Assembly (NCBI RefSeq): GCF_006711645.1
Contig: NZ_CP041247.1
Span: 4,774,001 to 4,838,000, forward strand
Direction of reading: 5' to 3'
Length of the DNA: 64,000 bases
Source of the DNA: Klebsiella electrica
GTDB lineage: Bacteria; Pseudomonadota; Gammaproteobacteria; Enterobacterales; Enterobacteriaceae
Positions within the stretch are counted from its first letter, which is position 1, and each line of letters begins with the position of its first letter. The notes beneath the pieces are model-generated. The model ran no database searches and was not told the DNA's origin. It saw only the letters and a list, made by a program, of their open reading frames with translations. Positions 20,279 through 33,042 of the stretch are shown piece after piece. The position numbers were made by a program, and so were the translations under genes.

Positions 20279-20585
20279 GTGATTTTCTTCCTGTTGTACC
20301 TGTCTGTGTTGTTCAGGCTCTGATGGCCCGTCATTCGTCATTACCCTGAAAAAAGGGTTTATCGATATTAGGTAAGAATCGGAGGGATGAATACTATGAT
20401 TTAGATATAATGTTAATTTTATGTTTAAAGTGAGTGTTATATCACTCCCGCTGCGCGAAACAGCTCACAAAAATACACCTAAAAAGCCTGAGTGCAACAT
20501 AAAATTCCAGCAAATTTCCAACTTAAGTATTTTGCGCTATTTTTAGTCGCTCCCTCCCCCTTAAGGGAGAGGAAGCACCTGCTGA
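20279..20585. other. cycA upstream region
   Basis: 307 bp between the cycA start and the end of fklB. AT-rich sequence at 20380-20450 should contain the cycA promoter. A GC hairpin with central CTTAAG near 20556-20573 may end fklB transcription. No other gene is seen. Confidence 0.4.
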
Positions 20586-21206
20586 TTAGATAATATCCAG
20601 CAGTTCAACTTCAAAAATCAGGGTGCTGAACGGAGGAATAGAAGCTCCTGCACCGCGCTCGCCATAGGCCAGGTTGTGCGGAATGGTCAGTTCCCATTTG
20701 GAACCCACCGGCATCAGGGTCAGCGCTTCAATCCAGCCGCCGATCACGCCGGTCACCGGGAACTCAGCCGGTTCGCCGCGGGCTACAGAGCTGTCAAATA
20801 CGGTACCGTCGATCAGTTTACCGGTGTAATGCACACGGACGCGGTCGGTACGCGCCGGGATCGCGCCTTCGCCCTGGGTCAGAACGCGGAACTGCAGACC
20901 AGATTCGGTGCTGTTCACGCCTTCACGCTCGCGGTTTTCATCGAGGTATTTCTGACCATCGGCCGCCATCTCCTGGAAACGCTCGCGACGTACCGCGTCA
21001 GCACGCTCGTGGATTTCACGCAGCGCGCGGTGAACGGCTTCCACCGGCACCTGCGGCTGATTGCCTTCCAGCGCATCGGCAATGCCGGCAACCAGTGCTT
21101 CAGGCAGCAGCCCCTGCAGGCCGGATTCGCTCAGCTGTTGTCCAACCTGCAAGCCGATACCGTAACTTGCCTGTGCTTCAATAGTGTCAAAAGTCGGGGT
21201 TGCCAT
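20586..21206 (-). CDS. fklB: FKBP-type peptidyl-prolyl cis-trans isomerase FklB (FKBP22)
   Basis: A 206-residue protein with an N-terminal dimerisation domain ([13 protein letters not shown], helices to about 95) and a C-terminal FKBP domain ([45 protein letters not shown]). Catalyses prolyl isomerisation. No signal peptide is apparent, so it probably acts in the cytoplasm. Monocistronic, divergent from ytfB. Confidence 0.96.
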   Translation of the reverse strand: MATPTFDTIEAQASYGIGLQVGQQLSESGLQGLLPEALVAGIADALEGNQPQVPVEAVHRALREIHERADAVRRERFQEMAADGQKYLDENREREGVNSTESGLQFRVLTQGEGAIPARTDRVRVHYTGKLIDGTVFDSSVARGEPAEFPVTGVIGGWIEALTLMPVGSKWELTIPHNLAYGERGAGASIPPFSTLIFEVELLDII

Positions 21207-21558
21207 CTTCTTTCCTTATTTTTCGGGGGGAAATTTCACACTCGACGGATTCCAGACAGCAAGAAGGCGGCATGCAGATGATTCACCGCCAGGACAGGCC
21301 ACAGTGTGACCAGTGCAGGCAGGCGCAGCCAGCGCATCAGCGACTCGAAAGACGACGAGTATAAAGTGGTGGGCAGCATATCAGCCATCGTCCGATGGGT
21401 AAAACTTTGTCGCGGAGATGATGACAAATCTGAGGGAAACAGAAACAATAGGGATATCAGGTTAACCTCACGAAACATATCTTTGTCTCGGCCATCAGGA
21501 AGTTAGCCATCTATACTCTACGGAGCAGGATAAAAATATGCGGAGCAGGAGGAAAGCC
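21207..21558. other. fklB-ytfB divergent intergenic region
   Basis: 352 bp. It must hold the promoters of both genes. A leftward reading frame of 50 codons (21236-21388) exists but has only a weak ribosome-binding site and is not called as a gene. The ytfB ribosome-binding site GGAGCAGGAGGA is at 21543-21552. Confidence 0.4.
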
Positions 21559-22236
21559 ATGCCCGGGCGCTTTGACATCACAACTACCCTGGCGAAGATC
21601 TGGCACGCCCCGGATCATATTCGCATTATGGACCCGCTGCCGCCCATGCATCGCCGGGGCATCATTGCCGGTGCGTTGCTGGTGATTATCGGCATACTGC
21701 TCCCGTCAGAGGACAGCGGTAGCCCGCGACAAAGTGGCCGCGAAGCCAGTATCGACCTGCAATCGCAGTCCCAGCCGCCATCTTCCCAACAGGCCATGCC
21801 GCTGCCGCCGATTACCACCACGCCGACGGTCAATGACGCCGATCAGATGGCGCCGGTAGCGCCGGAGCCGGTTCAGGACGAGCCGGTGGATCAGGGACAG
21901 AGCCAGGCCTACTCTCAGCCCTCTCAGCCGCAACCGCGACAACAACAGCAACATTCGGCTGCGGGGATTGAGCAGCAGTGGCGCACCTACCGCATAGAAG
22001 CGGGTAAAACCCTGGCCCAGCTGTTCCGCGACCATAATCTGCCGCCCACCGACGTCTATGCGATGGCCCAGGTAGAAGGTCCGGGCAAACCGCTCAGTTC
22101 GCTGCAAACCGGGCAGACGGTGCAAATTCGGCAGAATGCCAATGGCGTCGTGACCGGCCTGACAATTGATACCGATAGCGGACAGCAGGTGCTGTTCACC
22201 CGTCAGGCGAACGGCAGTTTTATTCGCGCGCGCTAA
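21559..22236 (+). CDS. ytfB: Cell-envelope OapA-family protein YtfB
   Basis: A 225-residue single-pass inner-membrane protein: cytoplasmic start MPGRFDITTTLAKIWHAPD, one membrane helix (about residues 36-51), a Pro/Gln-rich linker and a C-terminal OapA/LysM-like domain (TYRIEAGKTLAQLFRDHNLP) that can bind glycan. In E. coli YtfB localises to the division site and has been linked to adhesion. The start at 21559 follows a strong AGGAGG; the ATG seven codons upstream was rejected. Confidence 0.92.
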   Translation: MPGRFDITTTLAKIWHAPDHIRIMDPLPPMHRRGIIAGALLVIIGILLPSEDSGSPRQSGREASIDLQSQSQPPSSQQAMPLPPITTTPTVNDADQMAPVAPEPVQDEPVDQGQSQAYSQPSQPQPRQQQQHSAAGIEQQWRTYRIEAGKTLAQLFRDHNLPPTDVYAMAQVEGPGKPLSSLQTGQTVQIRQNANGVVTGLTIDTDSGQQVLFTRQANGSFIRAR

Positions 22237-22448
22237 TCGTCGGAAAAAATCCACTGGTCATGCCGGGTATCATGCCCGGCCCGTGCAGAGACGCCCTCTC
22301 CCGCTCCCGCATCCTTGATCCTGCTTCATTATGTATCGCGTCGCGTCCGCTTATACCAATGCCTCCCACTCAAAGGATGGGTCATTGACGGCCTGATATG
22401 GACATTTTGTCAGGAGAGAACAACAGAAGGGGAAGGCAGAAAAGCAAA

Positions 22449-22469
22449 ACGCCGGCACAAGGCCGGCGT
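22449..22469 (-). terminator. Terminator of the rpsF-priB-rpsR-rplI operon
   Basis: Reading leftward, ACGCCGGC, five-base loop, GCCGGCGT then TTTTGCTTTT, 23 bp after the rplI stop. A second stem at 22262-22280 (GCCGGG...CCCGGC) may close ytfB on the other strand. Confidence 0.88.
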
Positions 22470-22492
22470 CTCGACGCAAACTGAGTAAAAAA

Positions 22493-22954
<462 letters not shown>

Positions 22955-22983
22955 TCAAAGTCGTATTAATGGACCGTGACCGA

Positions 22984-23530
<547 letters not shown>

Positions 23531-23535
23531 CAGGA

Positions 23536-24279
<744 letters not shown>

Positions 24280-24555
24280 ATGAAATACATCATCATTGCC
24301 GCTACGGCTGCGCTTTTACTAAGCGCCAACGCGCTCGCAGCCATCAAGATCGATGGGCGCCAGGCACGCAACATGGACGATGTGCAGAGCCTGGGCGTTA
24401 TCTATATCAACCATAATATGGCGACTGAGCAAGAGGCCGACAAGGCACTTAATCAGCTGAGCGATGCGCAAGGCGCAAAATATTTTCAGCCGATCCTGAT
24501 TCACGAACCGGAAAGCAACGGCGTGATTCATGCCAGTGCAGCCATTTATCGCTAA
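24280..24555 (+). CDS. yjfY: DUF1471 (YhcN/BhsA family) periplasmic protein YjfY
   Basis: 91 residues: signal peptide ending NALA, then the DUF1471 core QARNMDDVQSLGVIYINHNM and a terminal HASAAIYR. Proteins of this family are stress- and biofilm-linked, with no known biochemical activity for YjfY. It ends in a good terminator and faces ulaF. Two more DUF1471 genes (bsmA, yjfN) lie on the far side of the ula genes. Confidence 0.88.
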   Translation: MKYIIIAATAALLLSANALAAIKIDGRQARNMDDVQSLGVIYINHNMATEQEADKALNQLSDAQGAKYFQPILIHEPESNGVIHASAAIYR

Positions 24556-24571
24556 TCCCCTCTCTCTTTGA

Positions 24572-24600
24572 CTTCGCCCGATAATCAGGGCGAAGTTTTA
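24572..24600 (+). terminator. Terminator of yjfY
   Basis: CTTCGCCC, eight-base loop, GGGCGAAG and TTTT. Confidence 0.85.
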
Positions 24601-24666
24601 ATGCAATTGAGTATTACTTTTCCTTGTAAAGGATCCGCTTCAGCGCAACCTGATGTCATCTCTCTT

Positions 24667-25368
24667 TTAACTGCATGGTTCCACGTTTTGTCCGTAGTAG
24701 GCATCTGGCCCGTGCTTACGCATAAAATGTTTGTCCATCAGCCAGCTATCGATGGGCTTCAGCTGCGGGTTGATGGCGCGTGCTATCCACGCCATCCGCG
24801 CCACCTCTTCCATCACCACCGCGTTGTGCACCGCATCGTGCGCATCTTTGCCCCAGGCAAAAGGCCCGTGCTGATAGACCACTATTCCCGGCATATGCAG
24901 CGGCTCAACGTCACCCAGCGTTTCGATAATCACGCGGCCGGTATTCAGTTCATAAGCCTCTTCCACTTCCTGTGCGCTTAACGCCCGGGTGCAGGGGATA
25001 TCGCCAAAGAAGTCATCCGCATGGGTCGTCCCCAGCGCGGGAATGGCCAGACCTGCCTGCGCCCAGGCCGTCGCGTGCGTCGAGTGGGTATGCACCACGC
25101 CTCCCAGGTTCGGGTAGCGGCGATACAGCGCCAGATGCGTGGCGGTATCGGAAGAGGGACGATACCGCCCCGCCACCACGTTACCCTCAAGATCCACGAC
25201 GACCATCTCATCCGCTTTCATGGCCTCGTAGGCGACACCGCTGGGCTTAATTGCCACCAGCCCGCGTTCACGGTCGATAGCGCTGACGTTACCCCAGGTA
25301 AAAGTGACCAGGCCGTAGCGCGGCAAATCCATATTGGCTTCAAATACCTGCTGTTTGAGCTTTTGCAT
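24667..25368 (-). CDS. ulaF: L-ribulose-5-phosphate 4-epimerase UlaF
   Basis: Converts L-ribulose 5-phosphate to D-xylulose 5-phosphate, the last step of anaerobic L-ascorbate breakdown before the pentose phosphate pathway. The 233-residue class II aldolase-type protein has the zinc motif [12 protein letters not shown] and the downstream histidine in [10 protein letters not shown]. The start at 25368 ([15 protein letters not shown]) shares one base with the ulaE stop. Last gene of the ulaABCDEF operon. Confidence 0.97.
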   Translation of the reverse strand: MQKLKQQVFEANMDLPRYGLVTFTWGNVSAIDRERGLVAIKPSGVAYEAMKADEMVVVDLEGNVVAGRYRPSSDTATHLALYRRYPNLGGVVHTHSTHATAWAQAGLAIPALGTTHADDFFGDIPCTRALSAQEVEEAYELNTGRVIIETLGDVEPLHMPGIVVYQHGPFAWGKDAHDAVHNAVVMEEVARMAWIARAINPQLKPIDSWLMDKHFMRKHGPDAYYGQNVEPCS

Positions 25369-26222
25369 TATGCCGCCTCCACCAGGCCTGCGCTGGCCAT
25401 CCGCGCCTTCACCCAATCGCGCGCTTTCGCTACTTCAGCGGCCGGATCGTCCGTCGTTTCGCTCCACATCTCAATCAGATACGGGCCACAGTAGCCCGTC
25501 TGTTTGAGGGTTTCGAAGCAGCGCTCAAAATCAACCACCCCTTCGCCGAACGGCACGTTTTTAAATACGCCGGGTTTCGTGTCTTTGACATGTACCGCCA
25601 CGATATGCCCTATCCCGGCCTGTAGCTCCATCTGCACATCGTTATCCCATGCAGACAGGTTGCCAATATCCGGATAGAGCTGGAACCACGGATTATTCAG
25701 GTAGTGGGCATAGCCCAGCGCCTTGCTGATCGAATTCATCAGCGGATAATCCATGATCTCCATCGCCAGCGTCACCTGCGCGCGGCTCGCCATTTCGACG
25801 CTCTCTTTTAACCCGTCGCGGAAACGACGGCGCGTCTCGTTGTTGGCTTCCTGGTAGTAAACGTCGTAACCCGCCAGCTGGATAACGCGAATCCCGACAT
25901 CCTGCGCCAGCTGAATGGCTTTGCGCATAATCACCAGACCCTGCGCGCGTACCGCGTCGTCTTCGCTACCGAGCGGGAAGCGCCGATGGGCGCTCAGGCA
26001 CATAGAGGGTACGCGCACTCCGGTTTCAGCAATCGCCTCGATCAGCGCGAGGCGCTGCTCCCGACGCCAGTCAAGCCGCGCCAGGCGCGCCTCGGTTTCA
26101 TCTACCGACATTTCGACGAAATCAAAACCGAGCGCTTTAGCCAGCTGCAGGCGTTCCAGCCAGCACTCCCCGGCGGGGAGCGCTTTTTCATAGATACCGA
26201 GCGGAATGTGTTTCGACAGCAT
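25368..26222 (-). CDS. ulaE: L-xylulose-5-phosphate 3-epimerase UlaE
   Basis: 284-residue TIM-barrel sugar-phosphate epimerase ([20 protein letters not shown]...), with the family pieces [31 protein letters not shown] and HVKDTKPG. Converts L-xylulose 5-phosphate to L-ribulose 5-phosphate. Nine bases separate it from ulaD; its stop codon overlaps the ulaF start. Confidence 0.97.
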   Translation of the reverse strand: MLSKHIPLGIYEKALPAGECWLERLQLAKALGFDFVEMSVDETEARLARLDWRREQRLALIEAIAETGVRVPSMCLSAHRRFPLGSEDDAVRAQGLVIMRKAIQLAQDVGIRVIQLAGYDVYYQEANNETRRRFRDGLKESVEMASRAQVTLAMEIMDYPLMNSISKALGYAHYLNNPWFQLYPDIGNLSAWDNDVQMELQAGIGHIVAVHVKDTKPGVFKNVPFGEGVVDFERCFETLKQTGYCGPYLIEMWSETTDDPAAEVAKARDWVKARMASAGLVEAA

Positions 26223-26231
26223 AGTCGCTCC

Positions 26232-26882
26232 TTAGCCCCACAGCTGGGCGATAGAACGTTTGAACTGCCGTGCGGCTTCCACCGGAGAAGCGGCGTCGCG
26301 AATGCTGCGCCCGGCGATAAAGACGTGGATCGGAATCCCCTGGAACAGCGGCAAATCTTCCAGCGCCAGACCGCCGGTGACGGTGACTTTAAAGCCCATA
26401 TCGGACAGGCGTTTGATAGCGTTAATATCCGCCTCGCTCCATGCCACGCCGGCCGCCTGCGCATCGCGGCTACGGTGATAAACTACCTGCTGGATGCCCG
26501 CTTCACGCCACTCCTGCGCCTGCTCCCAGGACCAGTAGCCGGTCAGTTCGATCTGCACATCGCCGTTGAACTCTTTCGCCACGTCCAGCGCGCCTTTGGT
26601 GGTGTTGATATCCGCACAGCAGATCACGGTCACCCAGTCGGCATTGGCTTCAAAGCACATACGGGAGAGAATTTTACCGGCATCGGCGATCTTGGCGTCC
26701 GCCAGCACGATTTTATTGGGATAGAGCGCCTTCAGGTCGCGAACGGCGCGTACGCCTTCGGCCACGCAGAGAATGGTGCCGACTTCAATAATATCCACTT
26801 CATCGGCTATCAGACGCGTCGTTTCATACGCGGAAGACATCGATTGGTTATCCAGCGCAACCTGCAACATAGGTAATGACAT
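26232..26882 (-). CDS. ulaD: 3-keto-L-gulonate-6-phosphate decarboxylase UlaD
   Basis: 216-residue member of the OMP-decarboxylase superfamily. It has the signature [13 protein letters not shown] with catalytic Asp and Lys, and [10 protein letters not shown] in the phosphate site. Decarboxylates 3-keto-L-gulonate 6-phosphate to L-xylulose 5-phosphate with magnesium. The start at 26882 ([13 protein letters not shown]) follows AAAGGAAT; an upstream ATG was rejected. Confidence 0.97.
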   Translation of the reverse strand: MSLPMLQVALDNQSMSSAYETTRLIADEVDIIEVGTILCVAEGVRAVRDLKALYPNKIVLADAKIADAGKILSRMCFEANADWVTVICCADINTTKGALDVAKEFNGDVQIELTGYWSWEQAQEWREAGIQQVVYHRSRDAQAAGVAWSEADINAIKRLSDMGFKVTVTGGLALEDLPLFQGIPIHVFIAGRSIRDAASPVEAARQFKRSIAQLWG

Positions 26883-26895
26883 TTTGCTATTCCTT

Positions 26896-27363
26896 TTAAA
26901 CGGTCGCCGCAGTGGCGTTATCAATTAAATCCAGCACTTCCTGCGCGGTGCGGCAGGCGCGTAAACGGTCAAAATTGGCTTCATCTTCAAACAGATTGAC
27001 GATCTGCATGATGCCGACCTCCTGATGAGTATTGGCATCCACGGCAGCCATCGTGATCAAGATATCGACCGGGTCGTTATCCTCATGATTGAAAACCAGC
27101 GGCGTTTTCAGCGTGACCAGCGCAAAGCCGGTTTTCTTCACCCCCTCTTCCGGGCGACCGTGCGGCATCGCCAGACCGGGAGCAATCACGAAATAGGGGC
27201 CGTGCTGAGCAACGCCATCCAGAATGGCCTGGTAGTAGCGCGGCTCTACGACATCCGCCTTCACCAGTAAATCAACGCTCAGCTTGACAGCTTCCTGCCA
27301 GGTGCTGGCGTCGGCCTGTAGAAGGATGGAGTGATTCTCCACCAGCGAATCACGTAATTTCAT
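26896..27363 (-). CDS. ulaC: L-ascorbate PTS EIIA component UlaC
   Basis: 155-residue EIIA of the mannitol/fructose-like fold, with the phosphorylatable histidine in [12 protein letters not shown] (His68). Passes phosphate from HPr to UlaB. Within the ula operon between ulaB and ulaD. Confidence 0.96.
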   Translation of the reverse strand: MKLRDSLVENHSILLQADASTWQEAVKLSVDLLVKADVVEPRYYQAILDGVAQHGPYFVIAPGLAMPHGRPEEGVKKTGFALVTLKTPLVFNHEDNDPVDILITMAAVDANTHQEVGIMQIVNLFEDEANFDRLRACRTAQEVLDLIDNATAATV

Positions 27364-27372
27364 CTGACCTCC

Positions 27373-27678
27373 TTACTTCACATCCTGCGGGAAGTGCGCG
27401 TTGATCACTTCCAGCAGTTTTGGGCCAAAGTCCGCGGGCGATAGCATGTTGCGTACGCCAACCACGTATTTATTGCCGGAGACGCTAATCTCACCGGCGA
27501 TATGGGTGGAGGCGATGATGATGTCCGCGCCGTTTAGTTCACTTTTGTATTCCCCCACCGCGCAGCTGTTCACCGTGTGATCGATATTTGACTGGGTCAA
27601 AAACTGGTCCACCTTCATTTTCATGATCATGGAACTTCCTTGCCCGTTACCACATACAGCCAGAATACGTACGGTCAT
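27373..27678 (-). CDS. ulaB: L-ascorbate PTS EIIB component UlaB
   Basis: 101-residue EIIB with the active cysteine at position 9 in [13 protein letters not shown], followed by MKMKVDQFL. The start at 27678 (MTVRILAV) matches E. coli; a start two codons earlier is possible. Transfers phosphate to ascorbate during transport through UlaA. Confidence 0.96.
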   Translation of the reverse strand: MTVRILAVCGNGQGSSMIMKMKVDQFLTQSNIDHTVNSCAVGEYKSELNGADIIIASTHIAGEISVSGNKYVVGVRNMLSPADFGPKLLEVINAHFPQDVK

Positions 27679-27690
27679 AGTCAAAACTCC

Positions 27691-29127
<1,437 letters not shown>

Positions 29128-29163
29128 CTACGCTCAGGGCTTGTTGTTGGGATCAACTCTAAT

Positions 29164-29198
29164 AATCAAAAATAATCACAACAAGATTATATTTGATT
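29164..29198. promoter_or_regulatory. UlaR-type operator near ulaA
   Basis: Inverted repeat AATCAAAAATAATC, seven bases, GATTATATTTGATT (13 of 14 complementary). The same 14-7-14 geometry recurs at 29405-29439. UlaR binds several operators in the ulaA-ulaG region of E. coli; assignment here is by position and shared half-sites. AAATGTGA follows at 29199 and could be one half of a CRP site. Confidence 0.6.
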
Positions 29199-29367
29199 AA
29201 ATGTGACGCACGCCGCAAATAATCCTTCAGTCCGTTGCCGTATTAATTCTCATTTTCCATGAAGTAAAAATAATGAATACAAATCAATAATATAAAAATA
29301 TTCAAGTTTAATAAGTTACACATCTGTCTCGCTTTAACCCTCCGCCCCCCTTTTATGAATGGCAAAA

Positions 29368-29387
29368 TTCAGGATTGCAATCCTGAA
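29368..29387. promoter_or_regulatory. Perfect 20-bp palindrome in the ulaA-ulaG region
   Basis: TTCAGGATTGCAATCCTGAA is self-complementary over all 20 bases and does not share the half-site of the two UlaR-like repeats. It may bind a second regulator or form part of the ulaG promoter; unidentified. Confidence 0.5.
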
Positions 29388-29404
29388 CAAACGGTGCCAG
29401 TATC

Positions 29405-29439
29405 AATCAAAACAAATCACAATATGATTACTTCTGATT
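29405..29439. promoter_or_regulatory. UlaR-type operator near ulaG
   Basis: AATCAAAACAAATC, seven bases, GATTACTTCTGATT (11 of 14 complementary), 20 bp before ulaG. It has the same geometry and AATCA/TGATT ends as the repeat near ulaA; centres are 241 bp apart, which suits repression by looping. Confidence 0.6.
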
Positions 29440-29458
29440 TCACATAAGGGGAAAATCA

Positions 29459-30523
29459 ATGAGTAAAGTACAAACCATCACCCGCGAATCATGGATCCTC
29501 AACACTTTTCCGGAGTGGGGTAGCTGGCTGAATGAAGAAATTGAACAAGAGCAGGTTGCACCAGGCACCTTTGCCATGTGGTGGTTAGGTTGTACGGGCA
29601 TCTGGCTGAAATCCGAAGGCGGAGCCAATATCTGCGTTGATTTCTGGTGCGGTACTGGCAAACAAAGCCACGGCAACCCTCTGATGAAAATGGGCCATCA
29701 GATGCAGCGCATGGCGGGCGTGAAAAAGCTCCAGCCAAATCTGCGTACTACGCCGTTTGTTCTCGATCCGTTCGCTATTCGCCAGATCGATGCCGTGCTG
29801 TCGACCCACGATCATAACGATCACATTGATGTGAACGTGGCTGCCGCGGTCATGCAGAACTGCGCCGAGGACGTACCGTTTATCGGTCCGCAAACCTGTG
29901 TCGACCTGTGGATGGGTTGGGGCGTACCGAAAGAGCGCTGCATCGTGATGAAACCGGGTGACGTGGTAAAAATCAAAGATATTGAAATCCACGCGCTCGA
30001 CGCCTTTGACCGTACCGCCCTCATCACCTTACCCGCGGATCAAAAAGCCGCGGGCGTACTGCCGGACGGGATGGATCAGCGCGCGGTAAACTACTTGTTC
30101 AAAACGCCGGGCGGCAACCTGTACCACAGCGGCGACTCTCACTACTCTAACTACTATGCGAAACACGGCAACGAGCATCAGATCGACGTGGCGCTGGGCT
30201 CCTATGGCGAGAACCCGCGCGGCATTACCGACAAAATGACCAGCGCCGATATTCTGCGCATGGCCGAGTCGCTGAATACCAAAGTGGTTATCCCGTTCCA
30301 TCATGATATCTGGTCAAACTTCCAGGCTGACCCGCAGGAAATCCGCGTTCTGTGGGAGATGAAAAAAGACCGCCTGAAGTATGGCTTTAAGCCTTTCATC
30401 TGGCAGGTCGGCGGTAAATTCACCTGGCCGCTGGATAAAGACAACTTCGAATACCACTATCCACGCGGATTCGACGACTGCTTCACTATGGAACCGGACC
30501 TGCCCTTTAAGTCCTTCCTGTAA
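29459..30523 (+). CDS. ulaG: L-ascorbate-6-phosphate lactonase UlaG
   Basis: 354-residue metallo-beta-lactamase-fold hydrolase that opens the lactone of L-ascorbate 6-phosphate to 3-keto-L-gulonate 6-phosphate. Metal-binding motif THDHNDHID, then [11 protein letters not shown] and the [10 protein letters not shown] segment. AAGGGG precedes the start. Divergent from ulaA and followed by a long hairpin at 30529-30563. Confidence 0.97.
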   Translation: MSKVQTITRESWILNTFPEWGSWLNEEIEQEQVAPGTFAMWWLGCTGIWLKSEGGANICVDFWCGTGKQSHGNPLMKMGHQMQRMAGVKKLQPNLRTTPFVLDPFAIRQIDAVLSTHDHNDHIDVNVAAAVMQNCAEDVPFIGPQTCVDLWMGWGVPKERCIVMKPGDVVKIKDIEIHALDAFDRTALITLPADQKAAGVLPDGMDQRAVNYLFKTPGGNLYHSGDSHYSNYYAKHGNEHQIDVALGSYGENPRGITDKMTSADILRMAESLNTKVVIPFHHDIWSNFQADPQEIRVLWEMKKDRLKYGFKPFIWQVGGKFTWPLDKDNFEYHYPRGFDDCFTMEPDLPFKSFL

Positions 30524-30528
30524 GGCTT

Positions 30529-30563
30529 CTCCGGCAAGCGGTCATCGTTGACCGTTCGCCGGA
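30529..30563 (+). terminator. Hairpin after ulaG
   Basis: TCCGGC-AAGCGGTCA, four-base loop, TGACCGTT-CGCCGGA: a strong interrupted stem with only a weak T tract. It probably limits read-through into ulaR. Confidence 0.55.
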
Positions 30564-30641
30564 AATTATCCCCGCCAGCATTAGTATTTTCACCTGATTT
30601 CAAATATCATCTTTGCTTATCACTTTTAATCGGATTTGCTC

Positions 30642-31397
30642 ATGACGGAAGCGCAAAGACATCAAATTTTACTGGATTTGTTGGCACAAACGGGATTTGT
30701 CACCGTGGAGCAGGTGATTTCCCGGCTGGGAATTTCTCCAGCGACGGCACGACGCGATATCAATAAACTCGACGAAAGCGGCAGGCTGAAAAAAGTCCGC
30801 AACGGCGCAGAAGCCATCAGTGAACAGCGCCCACGCTGGTCGCCGATGAACATCCATCAGGCGCAAAACCATGATGAGAAGGTACGGATTGCGCGTGCGG
30901 CTTCGCAACTGGTGAATCCCGGCGAAAGCATTGTCATCAACTGTGGCTCTACCGCCTTCCTGCTTGGGCAGGAACTGTGCGGTAAACCGGTACAGATCAT
31001 TACTAACTACCTGCCGCTGGCCAATTATCTGATCGATCAGGAACACGACAGCGTCATTATTATGGGCGGGCAGTATAACCGTAGCCACTCCATCACCTTG
31101 AGCCCGCAGGGCAGCGAAAACAGCCTGTACGCCGGGCACTGGATGTTTACCAGCGGCAAAGGGCTGACCGCCGAAGGGCTGTATAAAACCGATATGCTGA
31201 CGGCGATGGCGGAGCAAAAAATGCTTAATGTCGTCGGTAAACTCGCGGTACTGGTCGATAGCAGCAAAGTGGGCGAACGTGCCGGAATGCTGTTCAGCCA
31301 GGCCGGGCAAATCGACCTGGTGATTACCGGAAAACAGGCGGATGAAGCGATCCTCAGGCAGCTTGAGGATCAGGGTGTTAAGGTGATTCGCGTTTAA
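30642..31397 (+). CDS. ulaR: DeoR-family repressor of the L-ascorbate regulon UlaR
   Basis: 251 residues: N-terminal winged helix ([36 protein letters not shown]) and a C-terminal sugar-phosphate-isomerase-like domain ([26 protein letters not shown]). Represses ulaG and ulaABCDEF; L-ascorbate 6-phosphate is the reported inducer. The start at 30642 matches E. coli, two codons inside the longest frame. Its stop overlaps that of the convergent yjfP. Confidence 0.96.
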   Translation: MTEAQRHQILLDLLAQTGFVTVEQVISRLGISPATARRDINKLDESGRLKKVRNGAEAISEQRPRWSPMNIHQAQNHDEKVRIARAASQLVNPGESIVINCGSTAFLLGQELCGKPVQIITNYLPLANYLIDQEHDSVIIMGGQYNRSHSITLSPQGSENSLYAGHWMFTSGKGLTAEGLYKTDMLTAMAEQKMLNVVGKLAVLVDSSKVGERAGMLFSQAGQIDLVITGKQADEAILRQLEDQGVKVIRV

Positions 31398-32110
31398 AGG
31401 TGGCGTTGAAAAAACGCCACCGTCGCTGCTAACGCCTCCGGCGTTATCCGGTGGCGAACCCCTTTTTGCCAGACGCAGGTCAGGTGAGTATCCCGATCGT
31501 TTTGCCGCAGCGCCTGCTGGAGCCGGAACGTGCCATCTGGCGGAACCACATCGTCTTCATCGCCGTGCCAGAGCAAAAGCGGTCGATTCGCCAGGGTGTC
31601 GAGTTGCCCGGTGATATCCCATTCTGCCAGCTGTTCGGCACTGGCGCCGGGCGAAGGAAACAGGCTCTGTGACAGCTGGGTAAAATAGCCGGAGCCCATC
31701 AGGCAGGCCACGCTTTTTATCTCCGGATGATGGGTCATCATCCCCAGCGCCGTCATGCCGCCCATTGATGCGCCGGCGACCGCCAGCCTGCCCCCCTCAA
31801 CCCACCCCTGGTCGATAACCGCCGCGCGCAAGGCCGGAAACTCGGCAAAATTTTGCAGTAAAATCGGCCAGAAGCGCTGCATCCGCCCACGTTCATCGCC
31901 ATCGTAACGTGCGCCATGTTCCGGCGCATCGGGCATAATGACGCGAAACCCGGCTTCTGCCAGCGCCACGGCGAAGTAGCTATATACCAGCTTCGAGGAG
32001 GTAAAACCGTGATAAAAGATGATACTGGGCAACGGCTTATCCAGCGCATATTGCGGGCAGGCATGCAGGACTTCGCCGCCCGCCAGACGACGTATTTCAA
32101 GAGTAATCAT
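31394..32110 (-). CDS. yjfP: Alpha/beta-hydrolase esterase YjfP
   Basis: 238 residues. Catalytic pieces are visible: nucleophile elbow AGASMGG, acid in HGDEDDVVP and histidine in [10 protein letters not shown], with the oxyanion region FYHGFTSS. E. coli YjfP hydrolyses short acyl esters and has been studied as a sugar-acetate esterase. It is 11 residues shorter than E. coli, the gap lying in the insertion after the SLFPSPG stretch. The start at 32110 is chosen after GGAGAGGGTC. Confidence 0.88.
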   Translation of the reverse strand: MITLEIRRLAGGEVLHACPQYALDKPLPSIIFYHGFTSSKLVYSYFAVALAEAGFRVIMPDAPEHGARYDGDERGRMQRFWPILLQNFAEFPALRAAVIDQGWVEGGRLAVAGASMGGMTALGMMTHHPEIKSVACLMGSGYFTQLSQSLFPSPGASAEQLAEWDITGQLDTLANRPLLLWHGDEDDVVPPDGTFRLQQALRQNDRDTHLTCVWQKGVRHRITPEALAATVAFFQRHL

Positions 32111-32298
32111 TGACCCTCTCCTTTTACTGAGGTCGCGGTGTGTCATGGGCTGATATATTCAGCAAGAAACCAGGTTCACCATGATTCATAATGTTGAGAA
32201 CTTGGTTACGCTTTCACGATATTTTCATCCGAAAATCGCGTCAGAGATAACACTTCGGGAACATTCCCCGGAAATGACATTCAGGCTACCACTACACT

Positions 32299-32628
32299 AT
32301 GACTATCAGGAAACGAGATATGGTTATGCGCAGGTTAACACCGTGGTTTCTGGCTATCGCACTGAGCGGTTGTAGTGCCCTGCAGGGGACGCCAGAAGCA
32401 CCGCCACCCGCAACCGACCATCCGCAAGAGATTCACCGTAACCAGACGACAGGGCTACAGAAAATGGGGACGGTGAGCGTGTTGATGTACGGTTCGCCGA
32501 TGGATGTCGAAGCGGCGTTGAAAACGAAGGCAGAAACGGCTAAAGCGGATTACTACGTCATCATCATGATTGATGACACCATGGTTCCCGGCCAGTGGTA
32601 TTCGCAAGCGATTCTGTACCGTAAATAG
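32299..32628 (+). CDS. bsmA: Biofilm peroxide-resistance lipoprotein BsmA (YjfO)
   Basis: 109-residue DUF1471 lipoprotein. The signal peptide ends in lipobox ALSGC, then PATDHPQEIHRNQTTGLQKM and GQWYSQAILYRK. E. coli BsmA affects biofilm stress resistance. The start at 32299 gives the same length as E. coli; internal ATGs at 32320 and 32326 are alternatives. Confidence 0.85.
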   Translation: MTIRKRDMVMRRLTPWFLAIALSGCSALQGTPEAPPPATDHPQEIHRNQTTGLQKMGTVSVLMYGSPMDVEAALKTKAETAKADYYVIIMIDDTMVPGQWYSQAILYRK

Positions 32629-32766
32629 CGGTACACCATCTTTTAGCCAGCTTTACACTGCTTTGCGTCCATTCACGTTCTCCTGTGCATAATAACGTTC
32701 GGCCAGCCAACCTGGCAGGACGTTAGCAACGGACTGCCCTCGGGACTACGTGAAATGGAGCTGACG

Positions 32767-33042
32767 ATGAAACGATCTTTTACCCTACCCGCTCTGCTGC
32801 TGACCACAGCGACAGCAAACACCTCCGCGCAGTCGGCGGAATTCGCCAGCGCGGACTGCGTTACCGGTCTGAATGAAATTGGCCTGATCTCCGTCAATAA
32901 TATTGCCGGCAGCCAGCAGGACGTTGAACGCGCCATCGCCGTAAAGGCCGATGAACAAGGCGCGTCGTGGTATCGCATCGTACAGATGTACGAGGATCAG
33001 CAGCCGGATAACTGGCGAGTCCAGGCCATTCTTTACGCCTGA
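32767..33042 (+). CDS. yjfN: DUF1471 protein YjfN
   Basis: 91 residues, with a signal peptide and the core SAEFASADCVTGLNEIGLIS ... DNWRVQAILYA, very like recalled E. coli YjfN. In E. coli YjfN has been reported to stimulate the protease DegP. Its 3' end overlaps that of the convergent aidB by 10 bp. The start (MKRSFTL) is chosen over an ATG four codons upstream by alignment. Confidence 0.85.
   Translation: MKRSFTLPALLLTTATANTSAQSAEFASADCVTGLNEIGLISVNNIAGSQQDVERAIAVKADEQGASWYRIVQMYEDQQPDNWRVQAILYA

Noticed and set aside
21236..21388. 50-codon leftward frame between fklB and ytfB
   Set aside because: It has a hydrophobic stretch, but the ribosome-binding site is weak, the frame covers the promoter region of two divergent genes, and I recognise no homologue.
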